Part shown: one piece after another, positions 52,431 to 62,362 of the stretch
Layout of the letters: each line of letters starts with the position of its first letter
Position numbering within the stretch: the first letter of the stretch is position 1
DNA from: Nitrobacter sp051535235
GTDB lineage: Bacteria; Pseudomonadota; Alphaproteobacteria; Rhizobiales; Xanthobacteraceae
Assembly (NCBI RefSeq): GCF_051535235.1
Contig: NZ_JBPPLZ010000003.1
Span: forward strand, 186,001 to 250,000
Length of the DNA: 64,000 nucleotides
Direction of reading: 5' to 3'
Notes under the pieces: model-generated
Seen by the model: only the letters and a program-made list of their open reading frames with translations
What the model was told of the DNA's origin: nothing
The model's database searches: none
Translations under genes and position numbers: made by a program

Positions 52431-55400
52431 ATGACAAGGAAGACGCCGATCCCAATGCCGACACGCGGCGGCGACCAGGTCTCGCGGGGACAAGCCTCGC
52501 AAGGACACGCCTCGCAAGGAGAAGATACCGAGTGGAATGAGGATCACGACGAGGTCCAAAGCCGCCGCGTGCGTCGGCTGCTGTCGCGTTCGGATTCCGG
52601 AATCCACAGGCTGGGCGATCGTCTCGGGCGGTTCAAGAATTGGCTTGCGGGCGAACGCTGGGTGAGACGGCTCGCAATCACTTTCTGCGTGCTGGCGGTC
52701 GTATTCGCGGGCGGCTTTGGCGCGCTCTGGTGGCGCCTCGGCGCCGGCCCCGTCAATCTCGACATGATGACGCCGTGGCTTGTCGCGGCGATCGAGGAAA
52801 ATATTGGTCACGGCAACACCGTGGAAATCGGCGGCACGCAGATCGAGCGCGCCGGCAGAATTCGTATCGCGGTTCGCGTTCGTGACGTCGTCGTCCGCGA
52901 CAGCGATCATGTGATCGTCGCCAGCGCGCCGAAAGCCGAGGTGAGGCTGTCCGGCATGGCGCTGCTGACCGGGCAATTGCGAGCCGAAAGCCTCAATCTG
53001 GTCGATGCCGAACTCGCGGTCCGGATTACACCGGACGGTCAGGTTACCGTTTCGGCGGGCGACAACGCCAAGCCGCTTGCCACGGGTGTCGCGTCAGCGC
53101 GGCCATCCACCCCGCCGCTGCCGTCCGGCATTGCCCCATCACAGCCGATGTCTCAATCGGGCGAATCCCAGACCGCCGCCGCGCCGGTGATACCCGAGGG
53201 ACGCAATAACCCTGGCGCGCTTTTGGCGGGATTGAACTGGCTCGACAGCCTCAGCCTGCGGGGGCTCGACGGGCAGAATCTCAATGAGATCGGTCTGAAA
53301 AACGGCAGGCTGGTGGTCGATGACCAGCAGCGAGGCAATCGTTGGAGCTTGAGCAATATCAGCCTGAGCCTTCGCCGGCCCCGCGCAGGCGGCGTCGCGT
53401 TCAGTGTCGGCGAAGGAGGCGGCGAACCGTGGTCGCTTCAGGTCGTTGTCGGGCCGCCAGCCGATGGCGTGCGCCCCGTTGATCTCCGCGCCACCGCGGT
53501 TCCGGCGAAAAACATTCTGCTGGCGCTCCGCATCAAGGATCTCACCTACAGCGCCGACATGCCGCTTAGCGGCGAACTGAAGGGTGAGATCGGCCGCGAC
53601 GGCCTGCCGACCTATCTTCGCGGCAGCCTCCTCGCAGGCAAGGGCACGCTCATCGACACCGACACGCCGGACTATCCCATGGCGATCGATCAGATCGAAA
53701 TGAACATGGAGTGGGATTCAGGACGGCGTGTCCTGGTTGCGCCGTTCAAAATCGTGTCCGGCCAGAACCGGATCACGCTGCTCGCCCGTCTCGAGCCGCC
53801 GAATGGCAGCATTCCGGACTGGCGGATGGGTTTGAGCGGCGGTACCATCGTCCTCGCCGACTCCGATGGCGACAAGCCGCTGATCTTCAACCGCATTGCG
53901 GTCGGAATGCGGTTCGATACCGAACACAAGCAGGTGAGGCTCACTCAGGCCGATATCAGCAACGGTGAGGTCGGCGTCGCCGGCACCGGGAGCATCGACT
54001 ATTCGGAAGAACCACGCCTGAAACTGGGCTTTGCCGGGACGCCGATGTCCGTGGCTGCGCTGAAGAGCATGTGGCCGGTTCTGATCGTGCCGGAGGTGCG
54101 CGAATGGGTCATCGAGCGAATTGGACAAGGCTCTCTCCAACGCATCGAAATCGGCGTCAATTCACCGCTGCGCAATCTGTCGCGGCGCGGACCGCCCATT
54201 CCGGACGATGGCCTTTCTGTCGATATCGCCGCCAGCAATGTGACGCTGCATCCCGTCGATGAAATGCCTTCGATCCGCGACGCCGATCTGAAGGCGCGAG
54301 TGACCGGCAGAACCGCGACGGTGACGATCGGGCAGGCCGCCGCCGACACCCCGACCGGTCGCAAGCTCAATATTTCCGACGTCGTTTTCGAGGTGCCGGA
54401 CATGGCGCCCAAACCCGCACCCGCCAGGGTGAAATTCAGGGTCGACGCTCCGGTACCGGCCGTCGCCGAAATTCTCGCCTCGGATCGCCTCAGCGAATTC
54501 ACCGGCAATCTGATCGATCCGAATTCCAGCAAGGGAACGGTCGCTGCGCAGATCGCGCTCGGACTGCCGATCAAGCGTCAGATCACCAAGGAAGATACGA
54601 CCTATTCCATCACCGCCGATCTCGCAGGATTTGCCGCCGACCGGCTGGTCATGAATCAGAAGCTCGAAGCGAACGCGCTGAAGGTGGTCGCCAACAACCA
54701 GGGTTATCAGGTCAAGGGCGACGTCAAGATCAACGGGCAGCCAGCTTCGCTGGATTATCGCAAGCCGGCGGAAGGCGACGCCGACATCAGGTTGCAGGCC
54801 ACCCTCGATGACGCGAGCCGCGCAAAACTCGGGATCGACCTCGGTGCCGGGGCGACGGGTTCTATTCCCGTCAAGCTGGTCGGGAAAATCGGCACGGACA
54901 AGGACAGCAAGATCGGCATCGATGCCGATCTGACGTCCTTGAAACTCGACAACCTTCTGCCGGGTTGGGTCAAGCTGCCGGGAAAATCAGGCCATGCGAC
55001 GTTCAATATGGTGCAGAAACCGCAGTCGACGCGCCTGGAGGACATCGTTATCGACGGCGGCGGCGTCACGATCAAGGGTTCGCTGGAGATCGATCAGAAC
55101 GGCGATCTCTTGAACGCGAATTTCCCGGTTTACGCACCGTCAGAAGGCGACAAGGCTTCCCTGAAAGCCGAGCGCAACGCCGATGGCGTGTTGAAGGTCG
55201 TCATGCGCGGCGACGTGTTCGATGGCCGCGGCTTCATCAAATCGGCGATGTCGGGCAAGCAGACCGACGCCAAGGGCAAGGCCAAGAGCCTCGACCTCGA
55301 CATCGACTTGAAGATCGGAGCCGTCGCCGGATTTTACGGCGAAGCCGTGCGCAGCGCGGATGTGAAGATGGCCCGGCGCAACGGGTCGATCCGCAGCTTG

Positions 55401-56078
55401 AACATGAGCGGCAAGATCGGGCGCGATACCTCGCTGACCGGAGAACTGCGCGGACGTCCGCAGGGGCAGGACGTCATTCTGATCGAGACCGACGACGCGG
55501 GCTCGTTCTTCCGCTTCACCGATACATACGGAAAGATGTTCGGCGGCCAGCTTTCGCTCGCCATGGATCCGCCGACCGCCGAGCCGCGCGCCAAGCAGGG
55601 TCTGATCAACGTTCGCGATTTCACCGTCAAGGGCGAGACGGCTCTGGATCGCGCGGCCGCCAGCGGTCCGCAGACCGCACGGAACGGCATCTCGTTTTCA
55701 CGGCTGCGCGCGGAGTTCACCCGTCAGAACGGGTTGCTTTCCGTGCGCGATGGCGTCGTCAAGGGTCCGATCATCGGCGGGACCATCGAAGGCAGCATCG
55801 ATTTTCCCGGCAATCAGGTTCGCATGAGAGGCACGTTCGTGCCGATGTACGGGCTCAACAACATCTTCGGACAACTTCCGATCGTGGGGCTGTTCCTTGG
55901 CGGCAGCGACGAGGGACTGATCGGCGTGACCTACGAGGTGGTGGGAACGCCGGGCCAGCCGCAATTGCGGGTCAATCCGATTTCGGCCATGGCGCCCGGC
56001 GTGCTGCGCAAGATCTTCGAATTCCAGACCGGCAATCCAGCCAATCAGATCGAGTATCCGTCGCAGGGCGGCAACTGA
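52431..56078 (+). CDS. Very large AsmA-like/DUF3971 protein (YhdP type)
   Basis: 1,215 residues from the ATG at 52431 (GAAGAGG upstream). A disordered N-terminus with a QASQG/HASQG repeat, one transmembrane helix (LAITFCVLAVVFAGGFGALW), then a long repeating beta-groove region with the C-terminal AsmA_2 module (QNGLLSVRDGVVKGPIIGGT, then GTFVPMYGLNNIFGQLPIVG). YhdP/TamB-like proteins bridge the periplasm to move phospholipids to the outer membrane. It diverges from the peroxiredoxin gene and ends before an element B copy. Confidence 0.9.
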   Translation: MTRKTPIPMPTRGGDQVSRGQASQGHASQGEDTEWNEDHDEVQSRRVRRLLSRSDSGIHRLGDRLGRFKNWLAGERWVRRLAITFCVLAVVFAGGFGALWWRLGAGPVNLDMMTPWLVAAIEENIGHGNTVEIGGTQIERAGRIRIAVRVRDVVVRDSDHVIVASAPKAEVRLSGMALLTGQLRAESLNLVDAELAVRITPDGQVTVSAGDNAKPLATGVASARPSTPPLPSGIAPSQPMSQSGESQTAAAPVIPEGRNNPGALLAGLNWLDSLSLRGLDGQNLNEIGLKNGRLVVDDQQRGNRWSLSNISLSLRRPRAGGVAFSVGEGGGEPWSLQVVVGPPADGVRPVDLRATAVPAKNILLALRIKDLTYSADMPLSGELKGEIGRDGLPTYLRGSLLAGKGTLIDTDTPDYPMAIDQIEMNMEWDSGRRVLVAPFKIVSGQNRITLLARLEPPNGSIPDWRMGLSGGTIVLADSDGDKPLIFNRIAVGMRFDTEHKQVRLTQADISNGEVGVAGTGSIDYSEEPRLKLGFAGTPMSVAALKSMWPVLIVPEVREWVIERIGQGSLQRIEIGVNSPLRNLSRRGPPIPDDGLSVDIAASNVTLHPVDEMPSIRDADLKARVTGRTATVTIGQAAADTPTGRKLNISDVVFEVPDMAPKPAPARVKFRVDAPVPAVAEILASDRLSEFTGNLIDPNSSKGTVAAQIALGLPIKRQITKEDTTYSITADLAGFAADRLVMNQKLEANALKVVANNQGYQVKGDVKINGQPASLDYRKPAEGDADIRLQATLDDASRAKLGIDLGAGATGSIPVKLVGKIGTDKDSKIGIDADLTSLKLDNLLPGWVKLPGKSGHATFNMVQKPQSTRLEDIVIDGGGVTIKGSLEIDQNGDLLNANFPVYAPSEGDKASLKAERNADGVLKVVMRGDVFDGRGFIKSAMSGKQTDAKGKAKSLDLDIDLKIGAVAGFYGEAVRSADVKMARRNGSIRSLNMSGKIGRDTSLTGELRGRPQGQDVILIETDDAGSFFRFTDTYGKMFGGQLSLAMDPPTAEPRAKQGLINVRDFTVKGETALDRAAASGPQTARNGISFSRLRAEFTRQNGLLSVRDGVVKGPIIGGTIEGSIDFPGNQVRMRGTFVPMYGLNNIFGQLPIVGLFLGGSDEGLIGVTYEVVGTPGQPQLRVNPISAMAPGVLRKIFEFQTGNPANQIEYPSQGGN

Positions 56079-56126
56079 TCGTCTGCTTGCACGCGCCGTC
56101 TCGTCAATGCCGCCCGCGGATGCTGC

Positions 56127-56229
56127 CAGAGCCTTTCCGCTTCTGATGGAATCAGAAGCGGAGCTCTATGTTTTGATTTGATGCGTTTCTTCACGCGAAC
56201 CGGTATCCACTTCGCTCGAAAATGCGCTA
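56127..56229. repeat. Dispersed element B, copy 5 (103 bp)
   Basis: CAGAGC at the left, hairpin core GCTTCTGATGGAATCAGAAGC, tract CTTCACGCGAACCGGTATCC, then ACTTCGCTCGAAAATGCG and final CTA. The final CTA (56227-56229) is the tyrS stop TAG on the minus strand. The length equals that of the complete copy at 23350. Confidence 0.85.
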
Positions 56230-57480
56230 TGCCGGCCTTAGCAATACGTGGCGCTTTCTGCCCATCGACAGCTTGATCACGCCCTCGGGCGTGAGATGGT
56301 CCGGTGTCAGCATCATCTTTTCGTCGGTGACGGCGACATCGTTGACGCGAAGGCCACCGCCCTTGATCTGACGGCGCGCCTCGCCGTTCGAGGCGACGAG
56401 ACCCGCTTTCACGAACAGCGCGAGCACGCCGGCTCCGCTTGCAAGCTCGCTTTGCGAGATGTCCAGCGTGGGAAGGCTCTCGGCGATGGCGCCTTGCTCG
56501 AATGTGGTGCGCGCGGTGTCGGCGGCTTTCTCGGCTTCATCCCGGCCATGCAGAAGCGCGGTCGCTTCCGTCGCCAGCATCTTCTTGGCCTCGTTGATCT
56601 CCGCGCCCTGCAAGGCGGCCAGTTTCGCGATCTCGCCCATCGGCAGGGTCGTGAACAGTTTCAGGAATTTGACGACGTCGGCGTCCTCGACATTGCGCCA
56701 GTACTGCCAGAAGTCGTAGGGGCTGAAGGCGTCGGCGTTGAGCCAGACCGCGCCTTGCGCGGTCTTGCCCATCTTCGCGCCCGATGCCGTCGTCAGCAAC
56801 GGCGTCGTCAGGGCGAACAGTTGAGGCGTTCCCATGCGGCGGCCGAGATCGACGCCGTTGACGATGTTGCCCCACTGATCCGAACCGCCCATCTGCAGGC
56901 GGCAATCGACACGCCGCGACAGTTCGACGAAATCATAGGCCTGGCAGATCATGTAGTTGAACTCGATGAAACTCATCTCCTGTTCCCGCTCGAGACGGAG
57001 ACGAACCGAGTCCATCGTCAGCATCCGGTTGACCGAGAAGTGCCGGCCGATGTCGCGCAGCATTTCGATCCAGTTGAGCCTGGTCAGCCATTCGGCGTTG
57101 TCCAGCATCACCGCATCGGTCGCGCCGGAACCGTAACGCAGCACCTTGGCGAACACGCCGCGAATGCTGGCCTTGTTGGCCTCGATTTCCGCGACGCTGC
57201 GGATCGCGCGCGATTCATCCTTGCCCGATGGGTCGCCGACCATGGTCGTGCCACCGCCCATCAGCGTGATCGGCTTGTTGCCGCTCTGCTGGAGCCAGTG
57301 GAGCATCATCATGGTCAGGTAGTTGCCGATGTGCAGCGACGGCGCGGTGCAGTCGTAGCCGACATAAGCCGTCGCCTGGCCCTTCGCGGCGAGCGCGTCG
57401 AGACCCTCGATATCGGAGCACTGATGGATGAAGCCCCGTTCCTGAAGAGTGTTGAGGAAATCGGATTTGAAGGCGGCCAT
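56227..57480 (-). CDS. tyrS: Tyrosyl-tRNA synthetase
   Basis: Class I aminoacyl-tRNA synthetase. The ATG at 57480 begins MAAFKSDFLNTLQERGFIHQ. The HIGH-type motif is LHIGNYLTMM (50-53) and the KMSKS-type is GAKMGKTAQGAVWLN. A C-terminal S4-like RNA-binding domain (EARRQIKGGGLRVNDVAV) follows. 417 residues. The longer frame to 57615 adds an unsupported N-terminus. The TAG stop is the end of an element B. Confidence 0.97.
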   Translation of the reverse strand: MAAFKSDFLNTLQERGFIHQCSDIEGLDALAAKGQATAYVGYDCTAPSLHIGNYLTMMMLHWLQQSGNKPITLMGGGTTMVGDPSGKDESRAIRSVAEIEANKASIRGVFAKVLRYGSGATDAVMLDNAEWLTRLNWIEMLRDIGRHFSVNRMLTMDSVRLRLEREQEMSFIEFNYMICQAYDFVELSRRVDCRLQMGGSDQWGNIVNGVDLGRRMGTPQLFALTTPLLTTASGAKMGKTAQGAVWLNADAFSPYDFWQYWRNVEDADVVKFLKLFTTLPMGEIAKLAALQGAEINEAKKMLATEATALLHGRDEAEKAADTARTTFEQGAIAESLPTLDISQSELASGAGVLALFVKAGLVASNGEARRQIKGGGLRVNDVAVTDEKMMLTPDHLTPEGVIKLSMGRKRHVLLRPA

Positions 57481-57638
57481 GGCTATGGGACCCTGATCGT
57501 TCTTGTTCGGCTCTGTCGCAATTCGATTCCGGCGCATCATGGCCGGACACTGCCGCCGGGCTCCGCTGTGTGCCATTATAAGAAGCGCGCGTTCGGCACA
57601 AGCCGGACGCCGCATGGCAGCCAGCGGGGGTCCGCACG

Positions 57639-58739
57639 ATGATGACGGCGATCGGTCTGATGAGCGGTACCTCGCTGGACGGTGTCGATATCGCCTTGAT
57701 CGAAACCGATGGCGAGCGAGTGGCGGCGTTCGGGCCGACCGGCTACCGTCCTTACACGGACCACGAACGCGGCCTGTTGCGAGAGGCGCTGGCGCAGGCG
57801 GTCAATCTGAAGCAGCGCGACGCGCGGCCGGGCGTGATCGGCGAGGCTGAGCGCGCCGTGACCATGGCGCACGCCGAAGCCGTTGCTGCGTTCCTCGCGC
57901 GAAATCATATCGCGCGCGAAGACATCGAGATCGTCGGCTTTCATGGCCAGACAATCCTGCATCGGCCGGCGGAGCGCCTGACCGTGCAGATCGGCGATGC
58001 CGAGGCGTTGGCGAAAGCGATCCGCGTTCCGGTGATGCATGATTTTCGCGCGGCCGATGTGGCCGCTGGCGGGCAGGGCGCGCCGTTTGTCCCGGTCTAT
58101 CATCGCGCGCTGGTGCAATCGCAGGACCGCGAAGGACCGATTTGCGTAGTCAATATCGGAGGTGTGTCCAACGTCACCTATATCGACGGTGCCGATACGC
58201 TGATTGCCTGCGATACCGGCCCCGGCAATGCGCTGCTCGATGATTTCATGCTGCGCGTGACGGGCCAGCCCTTCGATGGCGAAGGTCGGCTGGCGGCACA
58301 AGGTCGTCCCGACGAGGACTGGATCGCGCGCGCGCTGCAGCGTCCGTTCTTTGCGCTGCCGCCGCCGAAGTCTCTCGACCGCAACGATTTCGCGTCGTTG
58401 CCGCTGCCCGACATGGCGGCCGCCGACGGCGCGGCAACGCTGACGGCCTTTACCGCGGCGGCGATCGCGCGGATCGTTCCGCTGCTGCCGAAGCAGCCGG
58501 CAAACTGGATCGTGGCCGGCGGGGGAGCCCGCAATCTAACCATGCTCGGGATGTTGAGGGAGAGGGTTGCGCCGGCATCTGTGGAGTCGGCCGAGGTGCT
58601 GGGCTGGTCGGCCGATGCCATCGAGGCGCAGGCTTTCGGGTATCTCGCGGCGCGCGGCCTGCAAGGCTTGCCGCTGAGCTATCCCTCGACCACCGGCGTG
58701 CCCGTTCCGATGACCGGCGGAGTGATCGCCAAGCCTTAA
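57639..58739 (+). CDS. anmK: Anhydro-N-acetylmuramic acid kinase
   Basis: Recycles 1,6-anhydroMurNAc released by lytic transglycosylases to MurNAc-6-phosphate. TAIGLMSGTSLDGVDIALIE is the phosphate-binding start; GFHGQTILHRP, VNIGGVSNVTYI and CDTGPGNALLDDF follow. VAGGGARNLTML is near the end. 366 residues. It is divergent from tyrS (158 bp) and functionally connected to MltG and the D,D-carboxypeptidase in this window, though not in an operon with them. Confidence 0.96.
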   Translation: MMTAIGLMSGTSLDGVDIALIETDGERVAAFGPTGYRPYTDHERGLLREALAQAVNLKQRDARPGVIGEAERAVTMAHAEAVAAFLARNHIAREDIEIVGFHGQTILHRPAERLTVQIGDAEALAKAIRVPVMHDFRAADVAAGGQGAPFVPVYHRALVQSQDREGPICVVNIGGVSNVTYIDGADTLIACDTGPGNALLDDFMLRVTGQPFDGEGRLAAQGRPDEDWIARALQRPFFALPPPKSLDRNDFASLPLPDMAAADGAATLTAFTAAAIARIVPLLPKQPANWIVAGGGARNLTMLGMLRERVAPASVESAEVLGWSADAIEAQAFGYLAARGLQGLPLSYPSTTGVPVPMTGGVIAKP

Positions 58740-58762
58740 GCCGCTTCTTCGGCTGCGAACGG

Positions 58763-59410
58763 TCAGCGGATGTTGGCGAGCCTCATATCGAGATAGCCGG
58801 TCACCGTTTCCATCAAGGGCTCCATCTTGTCCTCGAAGAAATGGTTGGCGCCCGGAATGGTGTGCTGATCTATCACGATGCCCTTCTGGGTCTTCAACTT
58901 TTCCACCAGCGTCGTGACATCCTTGGCGGGCGCAACGATATCCTTCTCGCCATGAACGATGAGACCCGACGACGGGCATGGTGCGAGAAAGGAGAAATCA
59001 TAGCGGTTGGGCTCCGGTGCGATCGAAATGAAGCCTTCGACCTCGGGCCGACGCATCAGCAGTTGCATGCCGATCCATGCGCCGAAGGAAAATCCTGCCA
59101 CCCAGCAGGCACGCGCTTCCGGATTGATGGTCTGCGCCCAGTCCAGCGCGGCCGCCGCATCCGACAACTCGCCGGTGCCGTGGTCGAACGACCCCTGGCT
59201 GCGGCCGACCCCGCGAAAATTGAAACGCAGCACGGAAAAGCCGCGCGCCACAAAAGCGTAGTAGACCTGATAGACGATCGGGTGGTTCATGCTGCCGCGA
59301 AATTGCGGATGCGGATGCAGGACCATCGCGATCGGCGCATTTTTCTGCTTCGCCGGATGATAGCGGCCTTCGAGACGGCCGGCGGGACCAGTAAAAATGA
59401 CTTCAGGCAT
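58763..59410 (-). CDS. Alpha/beta hydrolase (dienelactone-hydrolase-like)
   Basis: 215 residues from the ATG at 59410. The nucleophile is S108 in VAGFSFGAWIGMQLL; the acid and base are suggested by HGEKDIVAPAKDV and PGANHFFEDK. HPHPQFRGSMNHPIVYQVYY and FRGVGRSQGSFDHGTGEL are strongly conserved in this alphaproteobacterial group. The substrate is unknown. It converges with anmK; the frame upstream of 59410 is not supported. Confidence 0.9.
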   Translation of the reverse strand: MPEVIFTGPAGRLEGRYHPAKQKNAPIAMVLHPHPQFRGSMNHPIVYQVYYAFVARGFSVLRFNFRGVGRSQGSFDHGTGELSDAAAALDWAQTINPEARACWVAGFSFGAWIGMQLLMRRPEVEGFISIAPEPNRYDFSFLAPCPSSGLIVHGEKDIVAPAKDVTTLVEKLKTQKGIVIDQHTIPGANHFFEDKMEPLMETVTGYLDMRLANIR

Positions 59411-59530
59411 TAAGAATCCTTGGCAAATCGTCCGCGAATGCTGCCGCGTTCTAACATAGAGCGAGGGGCGAAAAGCAAGCGTCTTGCACGGCAATGTCCG
59501 CGCCCGCCAAAAATATCGTAGAGTTACAAG

Positions 59531-60703
59531 ATGATGCCGGAGCGGACTTATCTCGACTGGAATGCGACCACGCCACTGCGCCGGGAGGCGCGCGAGGCGA
59601 TGGCCGCGGCATGGGATGTTGTCGGTAACCCCTCGTCCATTCATGCAGAAGGCAGGCGCGCGCGCGGGCTCATGGAAAATGCGCGAGCCACGCTGGCTGC
59701 CGCCGTCGGCGCCGAACCCCGTAACGTGATCTTCACCTCCGGCGGGACCGAAGCCAACGCGCTGGCTTTAAGTAATGGTCTTCAAAGCAACAAGCAAATT
59801 ATTGATAGGCTTATCGTTTCTGCCATAGAACATCCCTCGGTACAATCCGGCGGCCAGTTCGCGCCTGACCGGATCGCCCGCCTGCCGGTGCAGCGCTCGG
59901 GAGTGCTTGACCTCGACGCCTTGCGACCAATGCTCGCAGGACCGCCGGCTTTGGTGTCGGTCATGCTCGCCAACAATGAAACCGGAGCCATTCAGCCGGT
60001 CGCCGAGGTGGCCCGTCTGGTCCACGAGGCGGGTGGCCTGCTGCATGTTGACGCGGTTCAGGCGTTAGGGAAAATAAACTTCAATATCAAAGATTTGAAT
60101 ATCGATCTTCTATCCCTTTCCGCGCACAAGATCGGCGGTCCGAAGGGGACCGGGGCGTTGGTCCTCGCGGAGAACGTGATCGGTCCTCACGCGTTGATAC
60201 GGGGCGGGGGTCAGGAGCGGGGCCGCCGCGCCGGCACGGAAAACGTGGCGGCCATTGCCGGCTTTGGAGCCGCGGTGAAGGCGGCGGTCGCCGCGCGGGC
60301 GAGCGACATGCCCCGGATCGAAAGCCTCCGCAACCGGCTCGAACAAGGCTTGAGGCAAACTCAAGGCGGATCCCAGGTCGGCGTGATTTTTTCGCATGAT
60401 GTCGCGCGTCTGCCGAATACGACACTTTTCGGCGTTCCGGGGTTGAAAGCGGAGACTGCCGTGGTCAGATTCGATCTAGAGGGGATTGCCGTGTCTTCAG
60501 GTTCTGCGTGTTCCTCGGGGAAGGTGCAACCCTCGCATGTACTGCAGGCGATGGGCTACGTTCCGGAACTGGTCAAAAGCGGGATACGATTTTCGCTGGG
60601 CTGGGAGACCACGGACGCAGATATCGATCGGGCTATTAAGGCTTGGCGAAAGCTCTCAGGTGCACTACTAAGGAAAGACGAAACAGTGCTTGAACGGTTC
60701 TAA
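59531..60703 (+). CDS. Cysteine desulfurase (NifS/IscS type)
   Basis: PLP enzyme that supplies sulfur for Fe-S clusters. PLP lysine K200 in SLSAHKIGGPKG, H101 in IEHPSV, D174 in HVDAVQ; catalytic Cys C327 in SSGSACSSGKVQPS. The opening ERTYLDWNATTPLRREAR and NPSSIHAEGRRAR are typical. 390 residues. It leads the sufBCD genes (76 bp before sufB), as in rhizobial suf operons where a NifS-like gene precedes sufB and a separate sufS comes later. Confidence 0.94.
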   Translation: MMPERTYLDWNATTPLRREAREAMAAAWDVVGNPSSIHAEGRRARGLMENARATLAAAVGAEPRNVIFTSGGTEANALALSNGLQSNKQIIDRLIVSAIEHPSVQSGGQFAPDRIARLPVQRSGVLDLDALRPMLAGPPALVSVMLANNETGAIQPVAEVARLVHEAGGLLHVDAVQALGKINFNIKDLNIDLLSLSAHKIGGPKGTGALVLAENVIGPHALIRGGGQERGRRAGTENVAAIAGFGAAVKAAVAARASDMPRIESLRNRLEQGLRQTQGGSQVGVIFSHDVARLPNTTLFGVPGLKAETAVVRFDLEGIAVSSGSACSSGKVQPSHVLQAMGYVPELVKSGIRFSLGWETTDADIDRAIKAWRKLSGALLRKDETVLERF

Positions 60704-60778
60704 GACAATTTCTCGGGAACAGCAGGCGCTGAGACTTCAAATCCACCGTGGTCCTTGAAACCGCGAGCGGAGGTAGTA

Positions 60779-62260
60779 ATGGCAGCCGTACAAGAGACGG
60801 TCGATCGGGTTCGCCAGATCGACGTCGATCAATACCGGTATGGATTCGAGACCATCATCGAGTCCGAGAAGGCTCCCAAGGGACTTTCCGAAGACACCAT
60901 CCGGTTTATTTCAGCGAAGAAAAACGAACCGGCCTGGATGCTGGAGTGGCGGCTTGAAGCCTATCGCCGCTGGCTGACCATGCAGGAGCCGAACTGGGCG
61001 CGCGTGAACTATCCGAAGATCGACTATCAGGATCTTTATTATTATTCCGCGCCGAAGCCGAAGAAAGAGATCGCCTCGCTTGACGAGATCGATCCGGAAA
61101 TCCTGAAGACCTACGAGAAGCTCGGCATTCCCTTGCGCGAGGTCGAGGCGCTGGAAGGCGTCGTTCGTCCCGAGGGCGAGCGGAAAGTCGCGGTCGATGC
61201 CGTGTTCGACTCGGTGTCGGTGGCGACCACGTTCCAGGAAGAGCTGAAGAAGGCCGGCGTGATCTTCATGCCGATCTCGCACGCCATCCAGCAGCATCCG
61301 GAACTGGTGAAGAAATATCTCGGCAGCGTCGTGCCGACCTCAGACAATTTCTTCGCGACGCTGAACTCGGCGGTGTTTTCCGACGGCTCGTTCGTCTACA
61401 TCCCGCCGGGCGTGCGATGCCCGATGGAATTGTCGACCTACTTCCGCATCAACGAGCGCAACACCGGCCAGTTCGAGCGCACGCTCATCATCGCCGACAA
61501 GGGTGCGTATGTCAGTTATCTCGAGGGCTGCACCGCTCCGCAGCGCGACGAGAACCAGTTGCACGCCGCGGTCGTCGAACTGGTCACGCTTGACGACGCC
61601 GAGATCAAGTATTCGACGGTGCAGAACTGGTACCCCGGCAACTCCGAGGGCAAGGGCGGCATCTACAACTTCGTCACCAAGCGCGGCGACTGCCGCGGCG
61701 CCAATTCGAAGATCTCGTGGACCCAGGTCGAGACCGGCTCCGCCATCACCTGGAAGTATCCGAGCTGCATCCTGCGCGGCGACAATTCGCGCGGCGAGTT
61801 CTACTCGATCGCGATCTCGAACGGCTACCAGCAGGTCGACAGCGGCACCAAGATGCTGCACCTCGGCAAGAACACCACGAGCCGGATCATCTCCAAGGGC
61901 ATCGCGGCGGGCAAGTCGCAGAACACCTATCGCGGACTCGTCACCGCGCACCGCAAGGCCAGCAACGCGCGCAACTTCACCGCATGTGACTCGCTGCTGA
62001 TCGGCGACAAGTGTGGCGCGCACACCGTGCCATATATCGAAGCCAAGAACACCTCGGCGCTGTTCGAGCATGAGGCGACCACGTCGAAGATTTCCGAAGA
62101 CGTGCTGTTCTATTGCGTGCAGCGCGGACTGTCGCAGGAGGAGGCCGTCGGCCTCGTCGTCAACGGCTTCGTGCGCGACGTGCTGCAGCAGTTGCCGATG
62201 GAATTCGCGGTCGAGGCCCAGAAGCTGATCTCGATCTCGCTGGAAGGCAGCGTCGGATAA
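60779..62260 (+). CDS. sufB: Fe-S cluster assembly scaffold protein SufB
   Basis: Scaffold subunit of SufBC2D. The ATG at 60779 has GCGGAGGTAGTA upstream. VFSDGSFVYIPPGVRCPMEL and RNTGQFERTLIIADKGAYVS are core beta-helix blocks; KRGDCRGANSKISWTQVETG and CDSLLIGDKCGAHTVPYIEA follow; HEATTSKISEDVLFYCVQRG is the C-terminal signature. 493 residues, normal. It follows the cysteine desulfurase and precedes sufC by 102 bp. Confidence 0.97.
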   Translation: MAAVQETVDRVRQIDVDQYRYGFETIIESEKAPKGLSEDTIRFISAKKNEPAWMLEWRLEAYRRWLTMQEPNWARVNYPKIDYQDLYYYSAPKPKKEIASLDEIDPEILKTYEKLGIPLREVEALEGVVRPEGERKVAVDAVFDSVSVATTFQEELKKAGVIFMPISHAIQQHPELVKKYLGSVVPTSDNFFATLNSAVFSDGSFVYIPPGVRCPMELSTYFRINERNTGQFERTLIIADKGAYVSYLEGCTAPQRDENQLHAAVVELVTLDDAEIKYSTVQNWYPGNSEGKGGIYNFVTKRGDCRGANSKISWTQVETGSAITWKYPSCILRGDNSRGEFYSIAISNGYQQVDSGTKMLHLGKNTTSRIISKGIAAGKSQNTYRGLVTAHRKASNARNFTACDSLLIGDKCGAHTVPYIEAKNTSALFEHEATTSKISEDVLFYCVQRGLSQEEAVGLVVNGFVRDVLQQLPMEFAVEAQKLISISLEGSVG

Positions 62261-62362
62261 CGTTGCGTTCGGGGCCTGGCTCCCCGAGCGACTGACATTG
62301 AAACCGTCCTTTGCCGATGCGCTGGCGCACAGCGGTACGACGATCAAAAAGCGGAAACGAAA

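Noticed and set aside
54965..56146. 393-codon plus-strand frame
   Set aside because: Out-of-frame shadow of the AsmA-like gene, Arg/Gln-rich throughout.
56248..57642. 464-codon plus-strand frame
   Set aside because: Antisense to tyrS; HIGN and KMGKT motifs show tyrS is the real gene.
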